A program made the translations under genes and the position numbers. A stretch of DNA of 7,614 bases from Coprothermobacter sp. (GTDB lineage: Bacteria; Coprothermobacterota; Coprothermobacteria; Coprothermobacterales; Coprothermobacteraceae). The notes beneath the pieces were generated by a model that was not told where the DNA came from, did not search any database, and saw only the letters and a program-made list of their open reading frames with translations. How positions within the stretch are numbered: position 1 is the stretch's first letter; the number at the start of each line of letters is the position of its first letter. The DNA is taken from positions 1 through 7,614 of the forward strand of contig DMVM01000125.1 of the NCBI GenBank assembly GCA_003476705.1, written 5' to 3'. Positions 5,887-7,614 of this stretch are shown here, in pieces.

Positions 5887-6437
5887 TAACAAGGGAAGAA
5901 GCACTTCAAGAGATAAGAGAACATATCAAAAACGAGAACATGATCAGACACATGCTAGCTACGGAAGCTGCCATGAAAAAGCTTGCCCAGTACTTTAATG
6001 AGGATGTAGGCTTGTGGGGACTGACAGGCTTGCTTCACGACATCGATACTGAAATCACCAACGAAGATCCCGTTGAACACAGTAAAGTGGGATACGACAT
6101 GGTAAGAAATCTAGGCTTACCAGAAGAAGCCGCAAGAGCCATTTTAACTCACAACGAGGCACATGGTATTGAGCCCGATAGTTTGATGGGCAAGGTGTTA
6201 AAAGCCATAGACCCATTGACAGGTCTAATCACAGCGGTAGCCTTGGTAATGCCTGACAAGAAGCTATCTAGTGTTACACCCGAAAGAGTGCTTAAAAGGT
6301 TTAAGGAGAAACGTTTCGCAGCTGGGGCAAATCGGCAACAAATTGCCACATGCGAGGAGTTTGGCCTTAGTTTGGAGGAATTCGTGATTCTGGTACTACA
6401 AGCAATGCAAGAAATATCTGAAGACCTGGGTTTGTAG
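5883..6437 (+). CDS. HD-superfamily hydrolase, COG2316-like
   Basis: A 184-residue soluble protein with the HD metal-dependent phosphohydrolase core. The metal ligands are readable: His23 (IRHML), His52-Asp53 (GLLHDIDTE), His66 (PVEHSKVGYD), His90/His94 (LTHNEAH) and Asp110 (KAIDPLTGLI). The segments DPLTGLITAVALVMPDKKL and KRFKEKRFAAGANRQQI are characteristic of COG2316 ('predicted hydrolase, HD superfamily'), whose members are widespread and of unknown substrate. The start TTG 5883 overlaps the moaE stop (TTGA) and gives the usual 'M-x-T/N-R-E-E-A' N-terminus; TTG 5877 would add two residues, TTG 5841 fourteen. Close coupling to moaE is positional; nothing in the sequence shows a cofactor role. 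Phosphatase or phosphodiesterase activity is inferred from the fold. Confidence 0.88.
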   Translation: MITREEALQEIREHIKNENMIRHMLATEAAMKKLAQYFNEDVGLWGLTGLLHDIDTEITNEDPVEHSKVGYDMVRNLGLPEEAARAILTHNEAHGIEPDSLMGKVLKAIDPLTGLITAVALVMPDKKLSSVTPERVLKRFKEKRFAAGANRQQIATCEEFGLSLEEFVILVLQAMQEISEDLGL

Positions 6438-6438
6438 A

Positions 6439-6444
6439 GGGAGG
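6439..6444 (+). promoter_or_regulatory. Strong SD for the anchored protein at the right edge
   Basis: GGGAGG lies 5 bases before ATG 6450, directly after the stop of the HD gene. This is the best evidence that the partial frame to the right is a translated gene in the same transcript. Confidence 0.8.
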
Positions 6445-6449
6445 TTATT

Positions 6450-7614
6450 ATGAAGTCTAGAAGAACAATCATTGTCGTGATTTTGCTGGTCGCAATTGCC
6501 TTAACCTTAACTATAGGCATCATTTTGCACCAGAGTAAGAACGTTGTCACTGCTCAAGACCAAGAGAAAATCCTTAGCTCTTTGAAAGAGAATCTAACAG
6601 CAACGGTACCCATCAATGCTGTTACCGACCCAGACAAATCGGTGGTCCTAAAGGTAAGAGATGTCCTCTCCGAAGGAACTTCAACATCGTCTCTGGAAGA
6701 ACTCACCGGTAGTTTGACTGTGGATGACATATTGAATGGTCACCTGTATTTCTACAGCGCTATGACCACACCTTCAGCTGACAAAACCAGCCTGCAGAAA
6801 GAACTAGCTAGCATGACTCTGAAAACACTTAAAGAACCTACCTCAGCTGACAAAAACACATTGATGGCTTACTTAGTGGCACAAGAACGCCTTAGCAACC
6901 TTTATTACGCAATGCAAATACCCTACCCTTCAGACGTGTTGCAGTTCCTAAGCACAGCAACGGCTTCCACCGACATTCAGACCGCAGCAAGCGCTGTGGC
7001 AGTCATAAAAGCATATAACCAAGTGGTTGACATTTATGAGGAAGTCTTACAAGGTTTGGCAAAGCCAGGTGAAGCACTAGAAAAGATGGCCCAAACTGCA
7101 AGTGAAACCATTGCGTCACTTACTGATACTTACCCACCTTCCGCCAACACCACAGAGCTGCAGACTTCCATGCAAAGTGAGATTATTAGCGACCCTTCAA
7201 AAGCCATAAACATTCCTTGGCTTTTTAAGGCTGAGCGGCAGTTTGTTTCCACAAACTTGCACAGCGGCGGCAATATTTCCACTCTTCAAAAGATATTAGC
7301 AGCCGCAAAGTTCGATGCGGATGCTGAACTATCCAAAGAACTTGAAGATATGAAAGTCTTTGCTGACCTTTCTTACACTGACCAGAATAGTGCAACAGCT
7401 TTAGTCTCACTGAACGAACTAGACTTAGCTAACTTTGTTGAAAAGGTTCGCTCCGATATAGAGTCTTTAGCAAACGTGTCAAAAGATACACCTGTTTCTT
7501 CTATCTCACATGACCTGGCTTTGAGATACATGAATGACATAGACACAATTACATCGAGCACAGGTTATGCGAACGCTATGACAGATCTCATGGTAATGAT
7601 GGAAAACGCCCGTA
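6450..7614 (+). CDS. Membrane-anchored, mostly helical protein of unknown function, 5' part only
   Basis: An open frame of 388 codons starts at ATG 6450 behind a strong SD and is still open at the window edge. Residues 1-5 (MKSRR) and a hydrophobic stretch 7-26 make an N-terminal anchor or signal peptide in the N-in orientation; there is no lipobox Cys and indeed no Cys in the visible part. The remainder is polar, rich in Ser, Thr, Ala, Leu and acidic residues, and reads as amphipathic helices outside the membrane. Residues 109-115 and 132-138 share SADK-[TN]-[ST]-L, spaced 23 residues apart. I recognise no family or catalytic motif. It lies 12 bases after the HD gene, so it is probably co-transcribed. 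A solute-binding or cell-surface scaffold role would be a guess. Composition looks like the neighbouring genes, with no sign of transfer. Confidence 0.8.
   Translation, partial: MKSRRTIIVVILLVAIALTLTIGIILHQSKNVVTAQDQEKILSSLKENLTATVPINAVTDPDKSVVLKVRDVLSEGTSTSSLEELTGSLTVDDILNGHLYFYSAMTTPSADKTSLQKELASMTLKTLKEPTSADKNTLMAYLVAQERLSNLYYAMQIPYPSDVLQFLSTATASTDIQTAASAVAVIKAYNQVVDIYEEVLQGLAKPGEALEKMAQTASETIASLTDTYPPSANTTELQTSMQSEIISDPSKAINIPWLFKAERQFVSTNLHSGGNISTLQKILAAAKFDADAELSKELEDMKVFADLSYTDQNSATALVSLNELDLANFVEKVRSDIESLANVSKDTPVSSISHDLALRYMNDIDTITSSTGYANAMTDLMVMMENAR
6774..6855 (+). repeat. 13-base direct repeat, 69-base period, within the anchored protein gene
   Basis: TCAGCTGACAAAA occurs at 6774-6786 and 6843-6855, in the same reading frame, exactly 23 codons apart, encoding SADK in both copies and followed by [TN]-[ST]-L. 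Only two copies are visible and the residues between them have diverged, so this may be a trace of a helical repeat duplication or coincidence. Confidence 0.4.

Noticed and set aside
1..7614. CRISPR arrays, insertion sequences, integrase or attachment sites, tRNA or rRNA genes
   Set aside because: Looked for on both strands; no regularly spaced repeats, transposase motifs, or structural RNA signatures were found.

Overview
The window is a dense, one-directional stretch of bacterial chromosome. Every gene I can support lies on the + strand, gaps are short or negative, and several starts are GTG or TTG behind good Shine-Dalgarno (SD) sequences. Composition is moderate in G+C by eye. The topoisomerase III resembles the Firmicutes-type TopB. 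This fits a low-to-mid G+C anaerobe, and a Coprothermobacter-like thermophile is my guess, but nothing here proves the taxon. There is no sign of phage, insertion sequence, CRISPR array, tRNA or rRNA.

Layout, first transcription unit (1-2957): the 3' part of a YtcJ-like amidohydrolase, overlapped by a small DUF1461-type membrane protein, followed 19 bases later by a 526-residue membrane sensor-like protein. That protein has a signal or anchor segment, a small periplasmic-binding-protein-like domain, a second membrane segment, a coiled coil and GAF-like cytoplasmic domains. It carries no recognisable kinase, cyclase or methyl-accepting output. A weak intrinsic terminator may close this unit.

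Layout, second unit (about 2992 onward): a promoter with a perfect TATAAT -10 box, then about 160-190 bases of leader that can form a chain of small hairpins and also contains a 44-codon open frame. The genes that follow are topB, moaD, moaE, an HD-superfamily hydrolase of the COG2316 type, and a membrane-anchored, mostly helical protein that runs off the window. Junctions are one base (topB-moaD), one base (moaD-moaE), a 4-base overlap (moaE-HD) and 12 bases (HD-unknown), so topB through the HD gene are almost certainly co-transcribed and translationally coupled.

Functionally, MoaD and MoaE are the two subunits of molybdopterin synthase, which adds the dithiolene sulfurs to precursor Z for molybdenum or tungsten cofactor. 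Topoisomerase III removes DNA linkages and negative supercoils. No shared pathway links these to the HD protein, so the operon looks like a housekeeping collection. The less ordinary items are the sensor without an output domain, the topB leader, and the unrecognised anchored protein at the right edge.
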